Positions 29,083-40,388 of a stretch of 64,000 bases of DNA are shown here, one piece after another (within the stretch, counting starts at the first letter, position 1; every line of letters starts with the position of its first letter). The notes under the pieces are model-generated. The model did no database searches. It was not told where the DNA came from and worked only from the letters and a program-made list of their open reading frames with translations. Origin of the DNA: Sedimenticola hydrogenitrophicus. Its GTDB lineage: Bacteria > Pseudomonadota > Gammaproteobacteria > Chromatiales > Chromatiaceae. Location: assembly GCF_025175675.1 (NCBI RefSeq), contig NZ_JANIOA010000002.1:148340-212339 (forward strand). The letters are read 5' to 3'. A program made the translations under genes and the position numbers.

Positions 29083-29509
29083 TAATCTTCACTTGTCTTT
29101 TAGTTGTCGACCTGTTTGCCGGTTGGTCGCACCCGGCATTCCGGCCAGGGGCATCCAGGCACACATAAGGGCGGCAGGCGCGGCCTTTGAAATAACGAGG
29201 ATCGGGATCCGCATCGGTGGCAAACTGGGTGTCGACCAGTGCATCCGCGGCGGCTCACTGCATCCCGAGCCGAAAACCGGCTTGTTCGGCAACGCACTGT
29301 GCGCTCTGGAATGACCGGCCCGAACCCGAATCGCGGGTGAGGGCAGGGTGGCGGATTACAATTACCGCCAGGCTGACAATACGGACTGTCAGGTTAGGAA
29401 AAATAGCACATTTGGCGCTGCGTTTGTAGTAACGCGGAGCGCCCTGTGAAAGGTCAGGCTTTACGGAGGCATTGCCGACGCAAAGAGAAAATGTCCGGTT
29501 GCGAATGAT
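29083..29509. other. Intergenic region, no gene recognised
   Basis: This 427-base gap lies between the groEL operon and the universal stress gene. Short frames exist on both strands but none resembles a known protein. A small hairpin (CTGACA...TGTCAG) occurs near 29370-29395. It should hold the promoter of the groEL operon. Confidence 0.45.
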
Positions 29510-30358
29510 TCAACGGAGCAATAATACGGGTATCTGAGCGTTGCGTATCATGGCCGTGGTGGTGCTGCCGACCAGGAAGCGGCGGATGACCGAATGGCCG
29601 TAGGCACCCATGACGAGGATGTCGATGGCGTGTTCGCGGCGGTAATCGCACAGTGTAGCCTCGACATCACCTTCCCGTAGCGTGGTGGTGACGTCAAAGC
29701 CGGATGCTTCCAGGGTCTGCCGGGCCCAGTCCAGTTGCTCTCGGTGCGCGGCAGCATCGGTGCCGACCATCACCACATGGCACGGCATACCGCGGAACAG
29801 CGGGCTGCCGGCGACCATGTCCACTGACTTGTGGGCCGTTTTACTACCGTCGAATGCGATCATGACCTGCTCGGGCCTCTTGTAAGCCGCCGGACAGACC
29901 AGCATGGGCCGATGCAGACTGCGGACCAGGGTTTCGAGCCGGCTGCCCACGTGCGCACCCAGGTTCTCGTCATGTTTGCCCAATACCAACAGTCGAGTGT
30001 CCTGCTCGATAGATAACAGGGAATCGAGCAGATCGCCATGACGCTGATGCACGACAGGCTCGCTGACCCCATCGGCCAGTGCTTGCTGTCGCGCGGTTTC
30101 CAACATGACACGCCCCTGTTCCAATGCAAGCCTGCCGCGCTTTTCATCCAGCTCCGTCAGTTCTTGCAGCAGGGCCTCGCGGCTGCCCAATCCGATGTTC
30201 CCACTGAGGTTGCCCTTCACCGGGTAGGCTGACTTATCGAGTACGTGTAGCAGAATAAGCGGCGCGGCCAGTTGCAGACTGGCCCAGGCGGCGTAGTCAC
30301 TGACGGCGGTGGAGACGTTGGTGCCGTCAATACAGGCGATTACATTGGTCTTGGTCAT
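29510..30358 (-). CDS. Tandem universal stress protein
   Basis: The 282-residue protein is two UspA folds in one chain: residues 1-150 (VIACIDGTNVSTAVSDYAAW; LLVLGKHDENLGAHVGSRLE) and 155-282 (VMIAFDGSKTAHKSVDM). The second domain ends VMGAYGHSVIRRFLVGSTTT, the G-2x-G-9x-G-S/T ATP-binding motif. The first lacks a perfect version. Such proteins help survival in starvation and oxidative stress. It lies 16 bp downstream of the SulP transporter gene on the same strand, a pairing seen often in proteobacteria. Confidence 0.9.
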   Translation of the reverse strand: MTKTNVIACIDGTNVSTAVSDYAAWASLQLAAPLILLHVLDKSAYPVKGNLSGNIGLGSREALLQELTELDEKRGRLALEQGRVMLETARQQALADGVSEPVVHQRHGDLLDSLLSIEQDTRLLVLGKHDENLGAHVGSRLETLVRSLHRPMLVCPAAYKRPEQVMIAFDGSKTAHKSVDMVAGSPLFRGMPCHVVMVGTDAAAHREQLDWARQTLEASGFDVTTTLREGDVEATLCDYRREHAIDILVMGAYGHSVIRRFLVGSTTTAMIRNAQIPVLLLR

Positions 30359-30374
30359 GGTAATTCCTTTCCGG

Positions 30375-31853
30375 TCAGTGACCCATTAATTTTTCCACCG
30401 CGTCCGGCTTGTCGTGCACGGCGAATTTATCCACGATGGTGGCGCTGGCCTCGTTGAGCCCTATGAGTTCAACCTCGGTGCCCTCTCGGCGGAATTTGAG
30501 GACTACTTTGTCCAACGCCGCCACGGCGGTGATATCCCAAAAGTGCGCCTGGATCAGGTCGATAACGACCTTGTCCAGCGCTTCCTTGAAATCGAAAAAC
30601 TCCAGGAACTTGTCCGCCGAAGCGAAGAATACCTGACCGACCACCAGATAGGAACGCACAGTACCCGTTTCGTTCAGTTGCGAGGTGACGTACTTGTACT
30701 GGGCTACCTTGTTGGCGAAGAACATCGCCGCCAGCAGTACGCCGACGAACACGCCCCAGGCCAGGTTGTGGGTGGCGACCACCACCACCACGGTGGTGAT
30801 CATCACCAGGCTGGAGCTTTTCGGGTGTATTTTCAAGTTGCGCAAGGATCCCCAGCTGAAGGTGCCAATGGCCACCATGATCATCACCGCCACCAGTGCC
30901 GACATGGGGATGCGCGCCACCCACTCGCCAAGGAATACCACCATGATGAGCAGGAAGACGCCGGCGGCCAGCGCCGAGAGACGGGTACGCCCGCCGGATT
31001 TCACGTTAATCACCGACTGGCCGATCATGGCGCAGCCCGCCATGCCGCCCAGCAGGCCGGAGGCGATATTGGCCACGCCCTGGCCTTTGCACTCGCGGTT
31101 CTTGTCGCTGTCCGAATCGGTCAGGTCGTCGACGATGGTCGCCGTCATCAACGACTCCAGCAGGCCCACCATCGCCAGCGACACCGAATAAGGCAAGATA
31201 ATCGCCAGGGTTTCGAAATTCAGCGGCACCTCGGGCCAGAGGAACACCGGCAGGGTGTCCGGCAGCTCGCCCATGTCGCCCACGGTGCGGATATCCAAAT
31301 GCAGGAACATGGAGATGGCCGTCAGCACCACGATGGTGACCAGCGGCGATGGCACCGCCTTGGTGAGATAGGGAAAGAGGTAAATGATCGCCAGGCCGCC
31401 GGCGGTCATGGCGTAGACCTGCCAGGTCACGCCGGTAAGCTCTGGCAACTGCGCCATGAGGATGAGGATCGCCAGCGCATTGACGAAGCCGGTGACCACC
31501 GAGCGCGACACGAAACGCATTAGCGAACCCAGCTTGAGATAACCCGCCAGAATTTGCAGCACACCGGTGAGCAGCGTGGCGGCCAGCAGGTATTGCAGCC
31601 CGTGATCCTTGACCAGCGTCACCATCAGCAGCGCCATGGCGCCGGTGGCGGCGGAGATCATGCCGGGCCGTCCGCCGACGAAGGCGATGACCACCGCGAT
31701 GCAGAATGATGCGTACAGGCCCACTTTGGGGTCGACCCCGGCGATCACCGAGAAGGCGATCGCCTCGGGGATGAGGGCCAGTGCGACGACGATGCCGGCG
31801 AGCAGGTCGGCGCGAATGTTGCCGAACCACTGGGCACGGAGTGAATGAACCAT
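30375..31853 (-). CDS. SulP family anion transporter with STAS domain
   Basis: The 492-residue membrane protein has the SulP core ([57 protein letters not shown]) with about 11-12 helices. A C-terminal STAS domain follows ([20 protein letters not shown]). Substrates in this family are sulfate, bicarbonate or other anions, and the exact one cannot be read from sequence. It forms an operon with the tandem Usp gene, which may sense ATP and modulate it. Confidence 0.9.
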   Translation of the reverse strand: MVHSLRAQWFGNIRADLLAGIVVALALIPEAIAFSVIAGVDPKVGLYASFCIAVVIAFVGGRPGMISAATGAMALLMVTLVKDHGLQYLLAATLLTGVLQILAGYLKLGSLMRFVSRSVVTGFVNALAILILMAQLPELTGVTWQVYAMTAGGLAIIYLFPYLTKAVPSPLVTIVVLTAISMFLHLDIRTVGDMGELPDTLPVFLWPEVPLNFETLAIILPYSVSLAMVGLLESLMTATIVDDLTDSDSDKNRECKGQGVANIASGLLGGMAGCAMIGQSVINVKSGGRTRLSALAAGVFLLIMVVFLGEWVARIPMSALVAVMIMVAIGTFSWGSLRNLKIHPKSSSLVMITTVVVVVATHNLAWGVFVGVLLAAMFFANKVAQYKYVTSQLNETGTVRSYLVVGQVFFASADKFLEFFDFKEALDKVVIDLIQAHFWDITAVAALDKVVLKFRREGTEVELIGLNEASATIVDKFAVHDKPDAVEKLMGH

Positions 31854-32141
31854 ACTACTTTCCTATTGAACAAAACGACCCTGCCCGGCGTAGCGGACGG
31901 GTATGGAGGAATGGCGAATGCAAGGTGATGCGACTGGATGCGCCGGGGAAAGCGCTATGGCGGGGTGATCGATTGTTTGTATTGCGTCATTTTCAAGAGA
32001 GCTCTTTTAGTTCGAAAATCTGGAGTAATTAAGTATTCTGACATTTATCAGAAAACGAATCCACACTTCTTACTCTGAATTAAAGTAGTGGGACCAGTAG
32101 TTTGGCCCCCTGAGACCTTGTGTGTTTGGTGGGTTTACTGC
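31854..32141. promoter_or_regulatory. Upstream region of the SulP-Usp operon
   Basis: This stretch of 288 bases carries an AT-rich core (about 32000-32090) and no gene. The promoter of the minus-strand SulP-Usp operon must lie here; no specific boxes can be assigned. The DksA-like gene ends just beyond. Confidence 0.4.
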
Positions 32142-32483
32142 TTATCTGCCGTGCATTTCAGCGCAGACGATGCACAAGGTAGCCGCCGGGTCGAACTCCA
32201 GGCGGCGCGGGTTGATAGGTTCATCGCAGTCGGTGCAGTAGCCGTAGCTGCCGTCGTCGCAGCGGTGCAGCGCCGTCTCGATGCGGCGCAGTTCCTGTTC
32301 CGCCCGCTGGCGGGTGTTCTGCGCCATGGCCTGCTGCTGCAGGGCATCCATCCGCGAGAGACGGCCGACGCTGGTCTGATCCAGCACCACGGTGGCGGTG
32401 GAGGCTTTGCGGGCATCCGCCAGGCCCTGGATAGCATCACGGGCGGCGAGGAGTTTATCACGAAAATGATCGATATCCGGCAT
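32142..32483 (-). CDS. TraR/DksA family zinc-finger protein
   Basis: The protein of about 113 residues, counted from MPDIDHFRDKLL, has a coiled-coil N-terminus and a C-terminal C4 zinc finger (YCTDCDEPINPRRLEF, CIVC). DksA-type proteins enter the RNA polymerase secondary channel and change promoter use with ppGpp. The acidic tip characteristic of DksA is not obvious, so it may be a TraR-like short regulator. The frame is open up to 32627, and an upstream start at 32552 is possible. No strong Shine-Dalgarno decides between them. 32484-32794 shows no other gene. Confidence 0.8.
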   Translation of the reverse strand: MPDIDHFRDKLLAARDAIQGLADARKASTATVVLDQTSVGRLSRMDALQQQAMAQNTRQRAEQELRRIETALHRCDDGSYGYCTDCDEPINPRRLEFDPAATLCIVCAEMHGR

Positions 32484-32794
32484 GTTGTTAATCAATGAAC
32501 TCTGAATGCTTGGCCCAAACTCAGTATCTATGATAGCCTTCGCCGCATTCATTGACCAGGAGTGGCGCCCGCCGTTCCGGACCCCGACGTCTTCGTCGGT
32601 AAATACGGTCTCACGCTTCCCGGCCACGCTTTTGCCCAGGTCGGTTGAATAAGGGCACGTCTTTCCCGCTACGCGATGTCGGTTGTATCGCGCCGTAGGC
32701 AGGGGTGTGCGTTCTCTATCCCTCCCCGTACCGGCACGATCAGCCGGCCACGCAGCCAGACGTTTGGTGCGCCGGCCGGCTGCCCAAATGACGG

Positions 32795-34843
32795 ATGCAC
32801 GCGGACCGGCCCGATACCACTATTGATGATTCATGGCATGCGTTGCTGGAAAACCCGGCGGTGGGCCTTGCCTTGTGCGATTTGCAGTGCGTCATTCAGC
32901 AGGCCAATCCCGTCTTCGCTTCGCTGTTCGGTCTCGATGCCTGTACCGCCAGGGGGCAGGCCCTGCTGCGCCTGGCCTCGCCCCATGCGCTGGAAGGGAC
33001 CCTGCACAACCTGCGCCGCGCCTGCTCCGGCGAGACCCGGGCCTTCATCTTTCACGGCCGCCACCCACACAACCTGCAACCCTTCGCGGTGATGATGGCG
33101 GCCTTGCCCCTGGCGAGTGCTGGCCGGCCAGAGGGCGTGGCCTGCCTCGCGTTCGCGCTGACCGGGCCAGCCGGTGGCGGCGATGCCCTGACCCTGCTGG
33201 ACAGCCTGGGCGAGGCGGCAGCGATCCTCGACGATGCTGGCCACATCCTGTGGACCAATCCGGCTTTCACCCGCATTACCGGCTACGACCTGAGCGGTTT
33301 GACACCGTCGCCGGTGCCTTTTCTTCCCGCCGGGACCAATCTGATGAACCGGGCGCGCCCCGAACTGACCCGCAACGGCTTTTGGCAGGGGGAAGTAGAG
33401 GGCCAGAAGCAGGATGGGACAAGGCTGGCGCTGCTCGCTTCCGTCAGTCCCTTGCCCGAGCAGCTACCCGAAGATGCTAGCTGGCTGCTGTTGTTATCGG
33501 ATGTTTCGCACCATCGGAACTATGCGGAGCAGCTGGAGCGGATGGTCCACCATGACACGCTCACCGGGCTGCTGAACCGCGAGGCGTTTCGCGAACGTGT
33601 CGCCAACGCCCTCTATCGTTGCCGGGATGCCGGCTCGCGACTGGCGGTGCTGTTTCTCGATCTGGACGGCTTCAAGGCCGTCAACGACAGCCACGGCCAC
33701 AAGGCGGGCGACAGGCTGTTGGGCGATTTCAGCAAACGACTGCGCGCGCTGGCCCACGAGGCCGAAGGCGGCGTGGATGTCGCCCGGCTTGGCGGCGACG
33801 AGTTCGCCGTGCTGATCCCCCCGCAGACAGATCCGCTGCCGCAGGCCGAGGCCCTTTGCCGCGGCCTGCTGGCGCTCTTCGATGCGCCGTTCAGTGTGTC
33901 GGGTCAGCAGCACAGGCTCTCGGCGAGCATCGGTGCTTCCCTCGGTCCCAGAGGCCATGAGACGGCCAGCGACCTGCTGCACTGTGCCGATCAGGCCATG
34001 TATCGCGCCAAACGGAAGGGCGGCCGCCGGTTTTTTATTCAACACTATCCAGCCGAAGGAGCAGACGACCTATCCATGCAAATAATTGATTTTGAACAGG
34101 CCATCCGTCACCAACAACTCGAGACCCATTTCCAGCCCATCGTCGATCTGGACAGCGGCGCGATCACCGCCATCGAGGCGCGGGTGCGCTGGAACGGCGG
34201 CATTGGCCAACAGCTCACCGCCGCCGACGTGCTGCGGGCCGCGCAGCAAGCCGAAGCGAACTGGTTGCTTGACCATACCGTGCTCGAACAGGTCGTCGCG
34301 GCGATGGGGCGGCTGGCGACCGAGGCCGTGACCGCCCTGCCGGTGGCGGTGAACATCTCGGCGGCGACCTGCGCGAACGACACATCGGCCGCGCAGCTCG
34401 AGAAGTTCCTGTCCCGCAGCGGCCTCAAGCCGGAGCAGCTGCGCCTGGAGTTTCCGTGCGAGGCCTTGAGCAAGTCGCCTGGCACAGTGGTGCCGCTGCT
34501 GCAACGGCTTGCCGCCAAGGGCCATGCCATCGCCATCGACCACGTGGCCAGCGCCGATTTCAAGGCCACCCATCTCAACGAGGTTCCTGTCCAGGCGATC
34601 AAGCTTGACGAAGATCTGGTGAAACAGGCCCCGGGCGACGCGGCCAGCGCCGGGCGCATCCGCGACATCTGCCTGGCGGCGCAGAAGCAAAGCCTGCGAG
34701 TCGGCGCCGAAGGCGTAGTGCGGCTGGATCAGCTCGAGTTCCTGCGCCAGGCCGGTTGCCACGAGGGCCAGGGGCCGCTGATCAGCCGGCCGAGCCCCCT
34801 TGATCATCTTCTGTTCCTGCTCAAGAAAGGCCGTTGCTGGTAG
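32795..34843 (+). CDS. PAS-PAS-GGDEF protein with degenerate EAL domain
   Basis: This 682-residue cytoplasmic protein has two PAS-like domains (ALLENPAVGLALCDLQCV; EAAAILDDAGHILWTNPAFT), an intact GGDEF domain (DVARLGGDEFAVL) and a C-terminal EAL fold. In that fold EAL reads EAR, the DDFGTG loop reads DHVASA, and the glutamate near FPCEALS is displaced. The protein should make c-di-GMP but not degrade it; the EAL part may only sense or bind it. No membrane segment is seen. The next gene, release factor 3, starts 4 bp after its stop. Confidence 0.9.
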   Translation: MHADRPDTTIDDSWHALLENPAVGLALCDLQCVIQQANPVFASLFGLDACTARGQALLRLASPHALEGTLHNLRRACSGETRAFIFHGRHPHNLQPFAVMMAALPLASAGRPEGVACLAFALTGPAGGGDALTLLDSLGEAAAILDDAGHILWTNPAFTRITGYDLSGLTPSPVPFLPAGTNLMNRARPELTRNGFWQGEVEGQKQDGTRLALLASVSPLPEQLPEDASWLLLLSDVSHHRNYAEQLERMVHHDTLTGLLNREAFRERVANALYRCRDAGSRLAVLFLDLDGFKAVNDSHGHKAGDRLLGDFSKRLRALAHEAEGGVDVARLGGDEFAVLIPPQTDPLPQAEALCRGLLALFDAPFSVSGQQHRLSASIGASLGPRGHETASDLLHCADQAMYRAKRKGGRRFFIQHYPAEGADDLSMQIIDFEQAIRHQQLETHFQPIVDLDSGAITAIEARVRWNGGIGQQLTAADVLRAAQQAEANWLLDHTVLEQVVAAMGRLATEAVTALPVAVNISAATCANDTSAAQLEKFLSRSGLKPEQLRLEFPCEALSKSPGTVVPLLQRLAAKGHAIAIDHVASADFKATHLNEVPVQAIKLDEDLVKQAPGDAASAGRIRDICLAAQKQSLRVGAEGVVRLDQLEFLRQAGCHEGQGPLISRPSPLDHLLFLLKKGRCW

Positions 34844-34847
34844 TTTT

Positions 34848-36478
<1,631 letters not shown>

Positions 36479-36482
<4 letters not shown>

Positions 36483-37273
36483 GCAAGCCGACCCTGAGCA
36501 GTTCCCTGAACCCGGAGAAGGCGGCATTCGTCGCTGCCCGGACGGTTGCGGCCCAGCGGGCGCTGGCGGAACTTTCCGACCGCTATTCGCCCGTGCCGCT
36601 CGACGAGGCGGAGGTGATCGTCGCGCTGGGCGGGGACGGTTTCCTGTTGCACGCCCTGCACCGGTTTTTGCCGCGCCGCCTGCCGGTGTTCGGCATGAAT
36701 CTCGGCACCGTCGGTTTTCTGATGAACGAGTATCGCGCGGAGGGACTGGACGATTGCCTGCGCCAGGCGGTGGCGATGACGCTTACGCCATTGCGCATGC
36801 GTGCCGAGACCGCCGAGGGCGAAATTGTCATCGCCTTGGCCATCAACGAGGTGTCGTTGCTGCGCGAGAGCCGCCAGGCGGCCTCCCTGCGCATCAAGGT
36901 TGATGGCGTGGTGCGTCTCGATCCGCTGGCCTGCGACGGCGCACTGGTGGCCACCCCGGCGGGCAGCACGGCCTACAACCTGTCCGCCCACGGCCCGATC
37001 CTGCCGATGGACGCGGGCGTGCTGGCGCTCACCCCGGTATCCCCCTTCCGGCCGCGCCGCTGGCGCGGCGCCTTGCTGCCACGCGCTGCGTGCATCGAGT
37101 TCGAGGTACTGGAGCCCTACAAGCGGCCGGTAAGCGCGGTGGCCGATTTTCACGAGGTGCGCGACGTGCGCCGGGTCACGGTCCAGGAGGCGGTCGACAG
37201 CCCGATCACCTTGCTGTTCGATCCCGAGCACCATCTGGAGGAGCGCATCCTGCGGGAGCAGTTCCTGGCGTAA
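36479..37273 (+). CDS. nadK: NAD kinase
   Basis: The 264-residue protein phosphorylates NAD to NADP. It has the GGDG motif ([15 protein letters not shown]), [15 protein letters not shown], the [20 protein letters not shown] block and the [20 protein letters not shown] loop. The sequence is closer to the short NAD kinases of alphaproteobacteria than to the usual gammaproteobacterial type. The start overlaps the prfC stop. Its presence in an island next to prfC is unusual. Confidence 0.92.
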
Positions 37274-37279
37274 CGGCTA

Positions 37280-37534
37280 ATGGTTCATGAACAAACAATC
37301 AGGCGGGAATTCCGTGTCCACGGGCTGAAAAGCATCTATTGCGCCGAGCGCCTGCGCGGCGCTCTGAGCCGGCTGCCGGGTGTCCGATGCTACGTCTTGT
37401 ACAAGCGCGCCTATGCGGAGGTGGAGGCGCCGGCGGATGTGTCTATCGAGGCATTGCAGGGCATTGCCAAACGGGAGGGTTACCGGTTGCAACCGATGAC
37501 CGCAAAGACTCAAGGCGGTGAGCCCGCGCCATAA
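37280..37534 (+). CDS. HMA-like ferredoxin-fold protein with altered metal motif
   Basis: This 84-residue protein fits the heavy-metal-associated fold: FRVHGLKSIYC at the metal loop, LSRLPGVRCYVLYKRAYAEV for the central strand, and SIEALQGIAKREGYRL for the last helix. Where HMA domains have GMTCxxC it has G15-LKS-IY-C21, so the first cysteine is serine. Metal chaperoning is therefore doubtful. It follows nadK by 6 bp and ends 170 bp before the right att site. Confidence 0.65.
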   Translation: MVHEQTIRREFRVHGLKSIYCAERLRGALSRLPGVRCYVLYKRAYAEVEAPADVSIEALQGIAKREGYRLQPMTAKTQGGEPAP

Positions 37535-37663
37535 TGGAGCGGTTGCCGAATACCACTGCAAAGTAAAGTATCCCATCTCGCTTCGTTCTCGGCCTACTCA
37601 TGGCGTTGTGCGAAAGGAACGGTCAGGTGCGAGGTGCGGAGCGTGTTTTGCGAGGGAAATAAA

Positions 37664-37698
37664 AAACCCCTGGCATATTAAAATGTCAGGGGTTTTCA
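37664..37698 (-). terminator. Rho-independent terminator of tRNA-Leu, island side
   Basis: On the minus strand an AACCCCTG/CAGGGGTT stem with an AT-rich loop is followed by a run of six T. It ends the tRNA-Leu transcript. Because it lies inside the right att site, it was probably brought by the island and replaces the original terminator now at 19518-19542. Confidence 0.75.
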
Positions 37699-37702
37699 TA
37701 TT

Positions 37703-37731
37703 TGGTGCCGAGGAGAGGACTTGAACCTCCA
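37703..37731 (-). repeat. attR: att site within tRNA-Leu (right end of island)
   Basis: This is the 29-bp identity with 19582-19610. It covers the encoded CCA, the acceptor 3' strand and most of the T arm. The tRNA stays functional because the island supplied or preserved this end. Confidence 0.88.
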
Positions 37732-37789
37732 CGGGGTTTCCCCCACTAGCACCTGAAGCTAGCGTGTCTACCAATTTCACCACCTCGGC
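37703..37789 (-). tRNA. tRNA-Leu (anticodon CAG)
   Basis: An 87-base tRNA is read on the minus strand from GCCGAGGTGG to CCTCGGCACCA, with CCA encoded. Acceptor ends GCCGAGG and CCTCGGC pair. The anticodon arm is CTAGC-TTCAGGT-GCTAG, giving CAG. A long variable arm (GGGGGAAACCCC) and T-loop GGTTCAAGTCC confirm a class II leucine tRNA. Its 3' end is the attachment site of the island. The gene sits 122 bp before rnr, a conserved neighbourhood in gammaproteobacteria. Confidence 0.97.
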
Positions 37790-37911
37790 TTTTCCGGTCT
37801 GGTCGCCGTTGAATGCGCTCACATTCCAGAGGCCGCGAACTTTACAGCGACATTTAACCCTTGTCAACGGTACAATAGCATTTCAATTAAACAAAATTTA
37901 GGGAATATCCT

Positions 37912-40326
37912 TTGAGCAGAAGTTCAGGTAACAAAACAGCAAAAAATGCGGATCCGCATCTTATCCGGGAGGCGAAAAAATACGCCAATCCGATACCCAG
38001 TCGCGAGTTCATCCTGCAGCACCTCGAGTCTGCCGGGGCGCCCATGGCTCAGCAGGAGCTGGCCGCGCAACTCGCGCTTCAGGGCGAGGAAGATCTGGAG
38101 GCGTTGCGCCGGCGGCTGAATGCCATGGAGCGCGACGGTCAGTTGGTCCGCAACCGCAACGGCGCGCTCTGCATCGTCAACAGTAAGGATCTGATCGCCG
38201 GTCGGGTGATCGGTCATCCCGATGGTTTCGGCTTTCTGCGTCCGGATGAGGGTGGCGACGACCTGTTCGTATCGCCGCGCCAGATGCGCCAGCTGCTGCA
38301 CAACGACCGGGCCGTGGTCCGGGTGGTGGGGCTGGACCGGCGCGGTCGCAAGGAGGCGGCAGTGGTCGAGGTGCTGGAGCGCGGCAACCAGTTGGTGGTC
38401 GGCCGCCTCTACATGGACCGGGGTGTGGGCTTTGTGGTACCGGACAGCAAGCGGCTGCACCAGGATATCGTGATACCCGAGGACGATTTCAACGGCGCCA
38501 CCCACGGCCAGATGGTGGTGGCCGAGATCGTCCAGCAGCCGAACAAGCACGTGCAGCCCATCGGCCGGATCAAGGATGTACTGGGCGAGCACATGGCCCC
38601 CGGCATGGAGACCGATGTGGCGATCTGGACCCATCAACTGCCGCTGGAGTGGCCGGACGAGGTGCAGCAGGAGATCGCCCATCTGGGGCGCGAGGTGGAG
38701 GAGGAGGCCAAGCAGGGGCGGGTCGATCTGCGCCATCTGCCGCTGGTCACCATCGATGGCGCGGATGCACGGGATTTCGACGACGCGGTCTATTGCGAGG
38801 CAAAGCCCAAGGGGTGGCGCCTGTTGGTCTGTATCGCCGATGTCTCCAGTTATGTGCAGCCGGGCAGCGCCCTCGACCGGGAGGCGAAATCCCGTGGCAA
38901 CTCGGTCTATTTCCCCGAGCGGGTGATACCGATGCTCCCCGAGGTACTCTCCAACGGCCTCTGTTCCCTCAATCCGGCGGTCGATCGCCTGTGCATGACC
39001 TGCGAGCTCTATGTCAACCAGGAAGGGGTGGTGACCCGGTCACGCTTCTATGAGGCGGTGATGCGTTCCCAGGCGCGCCTGACCTACGACCAGGTGGCGG
39101 ATATGCTGATCGAGGGCGAGCCCGGGTTGTGTGCCACCCATGCCGATCTGCTCCCCCATCTGCATCAGCTGTACGCGCTGTTCCAGGTGTTGCGGGATGC
39201 CCGCAGTGCCCTCGGTGCCATCGACTTCGATACCACGGAGACCCGCATCCTGTTCAATGCGGAGCACAAGGTGGAGCGGATTATCCCGGTGCAGCGCAAT
39301 GACGCCCACCGGCTGATCGAAGAGTGCATGCTGGCGGCCAATGTGGCGGCCGCGCGGTTTCTGCTGCGTAAGAAACTGCCTGCGCTGTATCGTAATCATG
39401 ATGGTCCACAGGCGGAGAAACTGCTGGATCTGAAGGAGTTTCTCGGCGAACTCGGGCTGCGGCTGCCCGGCGGCGTGAAACCGCAAACCAGTGACTACGC
39501 GGATCTCCTGTCCGAGGTGCGTGGTCGCCCCGATTCGCACCTGATCCAGACCGTGCTGCTGCGCTCGCTGTCGCAGGCGGTCTACAGCGCGGAAAACCAG
39601 GGCCATTTCGGGCTCTCCTTCGCCGCCTATGCCCACTTCACCTCGCCCATCCGGCGCTACCCCGACCTGATCGTCCACCGGGCCATCCGCCATTTGCTGA
39701 AGGGCGGGACACTGGAGGATTTCGATTATACGCAGACCGAACTGCAGGGGTTGGGTGAACACTGTTCGGCCACGGAACGGCGCGCGGACGAAGCGACCCG
39801 GGATGTCACCTCCTGGCTCAAGTGCGAATACATGATGGACAAGATCGGCGAGGAGTTTGTCGGCATCATCACCTCGGTCACCTCGTTCGGCATCTTCGTC
39901 GAACTGGACGAGATCTATGTGGATGGCCTGGTGCATATCACGGCGCTGGATAACGACTATTACCATTTTGACCCGGTCGGACACCGGCTCACCGGCGAAC
40001 GCTCCGGCATGGTCTACCGTCTCGGAGACCAGGTAAAAATCAAGGTGGCCGCCGTCAACCTGGATGAGCGCAAGATCGACTTTATCCTGCTGGAGGCGAT
40101 GAGCGCCAAGGCAAAATCCCGACGCAGGAAAAAAGAGCCCGCGGCGCCGGCGGACGGCAGCGGCTCCCGGGAGGATTCCGGGAAAACCCGACGGAAAAAG
40201 GCCCAAGGCCCCAGCACGGCGCCGGCGGCGAAGGGTGAAAAGCCCGCCAGCGGGAAAGCGGACGCCCAGGCGCCCGGAAAGAAGCGGAGGTCCGCGCGGC
40301 GGCGTGGAAAACCGAAGGCCGAATAG
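37912..40326 (+). CDS. rnr: Ribonuclease R
   Basis: This 3'-5' exoribonuclease of 804 residues degrades structured RNA and acts in rRNA quality control. Visible parts are an N-terminal winged helix, cold-shock domains (GRVIGHPDGFGFLRPDEGG), the RNB catalytic motif IDGADARDFDDAVYCEA, SPIRRYPDLIVHRAI, and an S1 domain (FVGIITSVTSFGIFVELDEI). A Lys/Arg-rich tail of about 70 residues ends it. The start is TTG at 37912 with GGGAATA before it; no better ATG fits the N-terminus. rlmB follows after 62 bp. Confidence 0.95.
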   Translation: MSRSSGNKTAKNADPHLIREAKKYANPIPSREFILQHLESAGAPMAQQELAAQLALQGEEDLEALRRRLNAMERDGQLVRNRNGALCIVNSKDLIAGRVIGHPDGFGFLRPDEGGDDLFVSPRQMRQLLHNDRAVVRVVGLDRRGRKEAAVVEVLERGNQLVVGRLYMDRGVGFVVPDSKRLHQDIVIPEDDFNGATHGQMVVAEIVQQPNKHVQPIGRIKDVLGEHMAPGMETDVAIWTHQLPLEWPDEVQQEIAHLGREVEEEAKQGRVDLRHLPLVTIDGADARDFDDAVYCEAKPKGWRLLVCIADVSSYVQPGSALDREAKSRGNSVYFPERVIPMLPEVLSNGLCSLNPAVDRLCMTCELYVNQEGVVTRSRFYEAVMRSQARLTYDQVADMLIEGEPGLCATHADLLPHLHQLYALFQVLRDARSALGAIDFDTTETRILFNAEHKVERIIPVQRNDAHRLIEECMLAANVAAARFLLRKKLPALYRNHDGPQAEKLLDLKEFLGELGLRLPGGVKPQTSDYADLLSEVRGRPDSHLIQTVLLRSLSQAVYSAENQGHFGLSFAAYAHFTSPIRRYPDLIVHRAIRHLLKGGTLEDFDYTQTELQGLGEHCSATERRADEATRDVTSWLKCEYMMDKIGEEFVGIITSVTSFGIFVELDEIYVDGLVHITALDNDYYHFDPVGHRLTGERSGMVYRLGDQVKIKVAAVNLDERKIDFILLEAMSAKAKSRRRKKEPAAPADGSGSREDSGKTRRKKAQGPSTAPAAKGEKPASGKADAQAPGKKRRSARRRGKPKAE

Positions 40327-40388
40327 CGGGTTCCGTCCTATCCGGGGTGGGCTATGGGTGTCGGCAGCGGATCAAACAGAGGTTGTAG

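Noticed and set aside
29072..29314. Plus-strand frame of 80 codons between the groEL operon and the Usp gene
   Set aside because: No Shine-Dalgarno, no similarity to a known protein, and the opposite strand is equally open.
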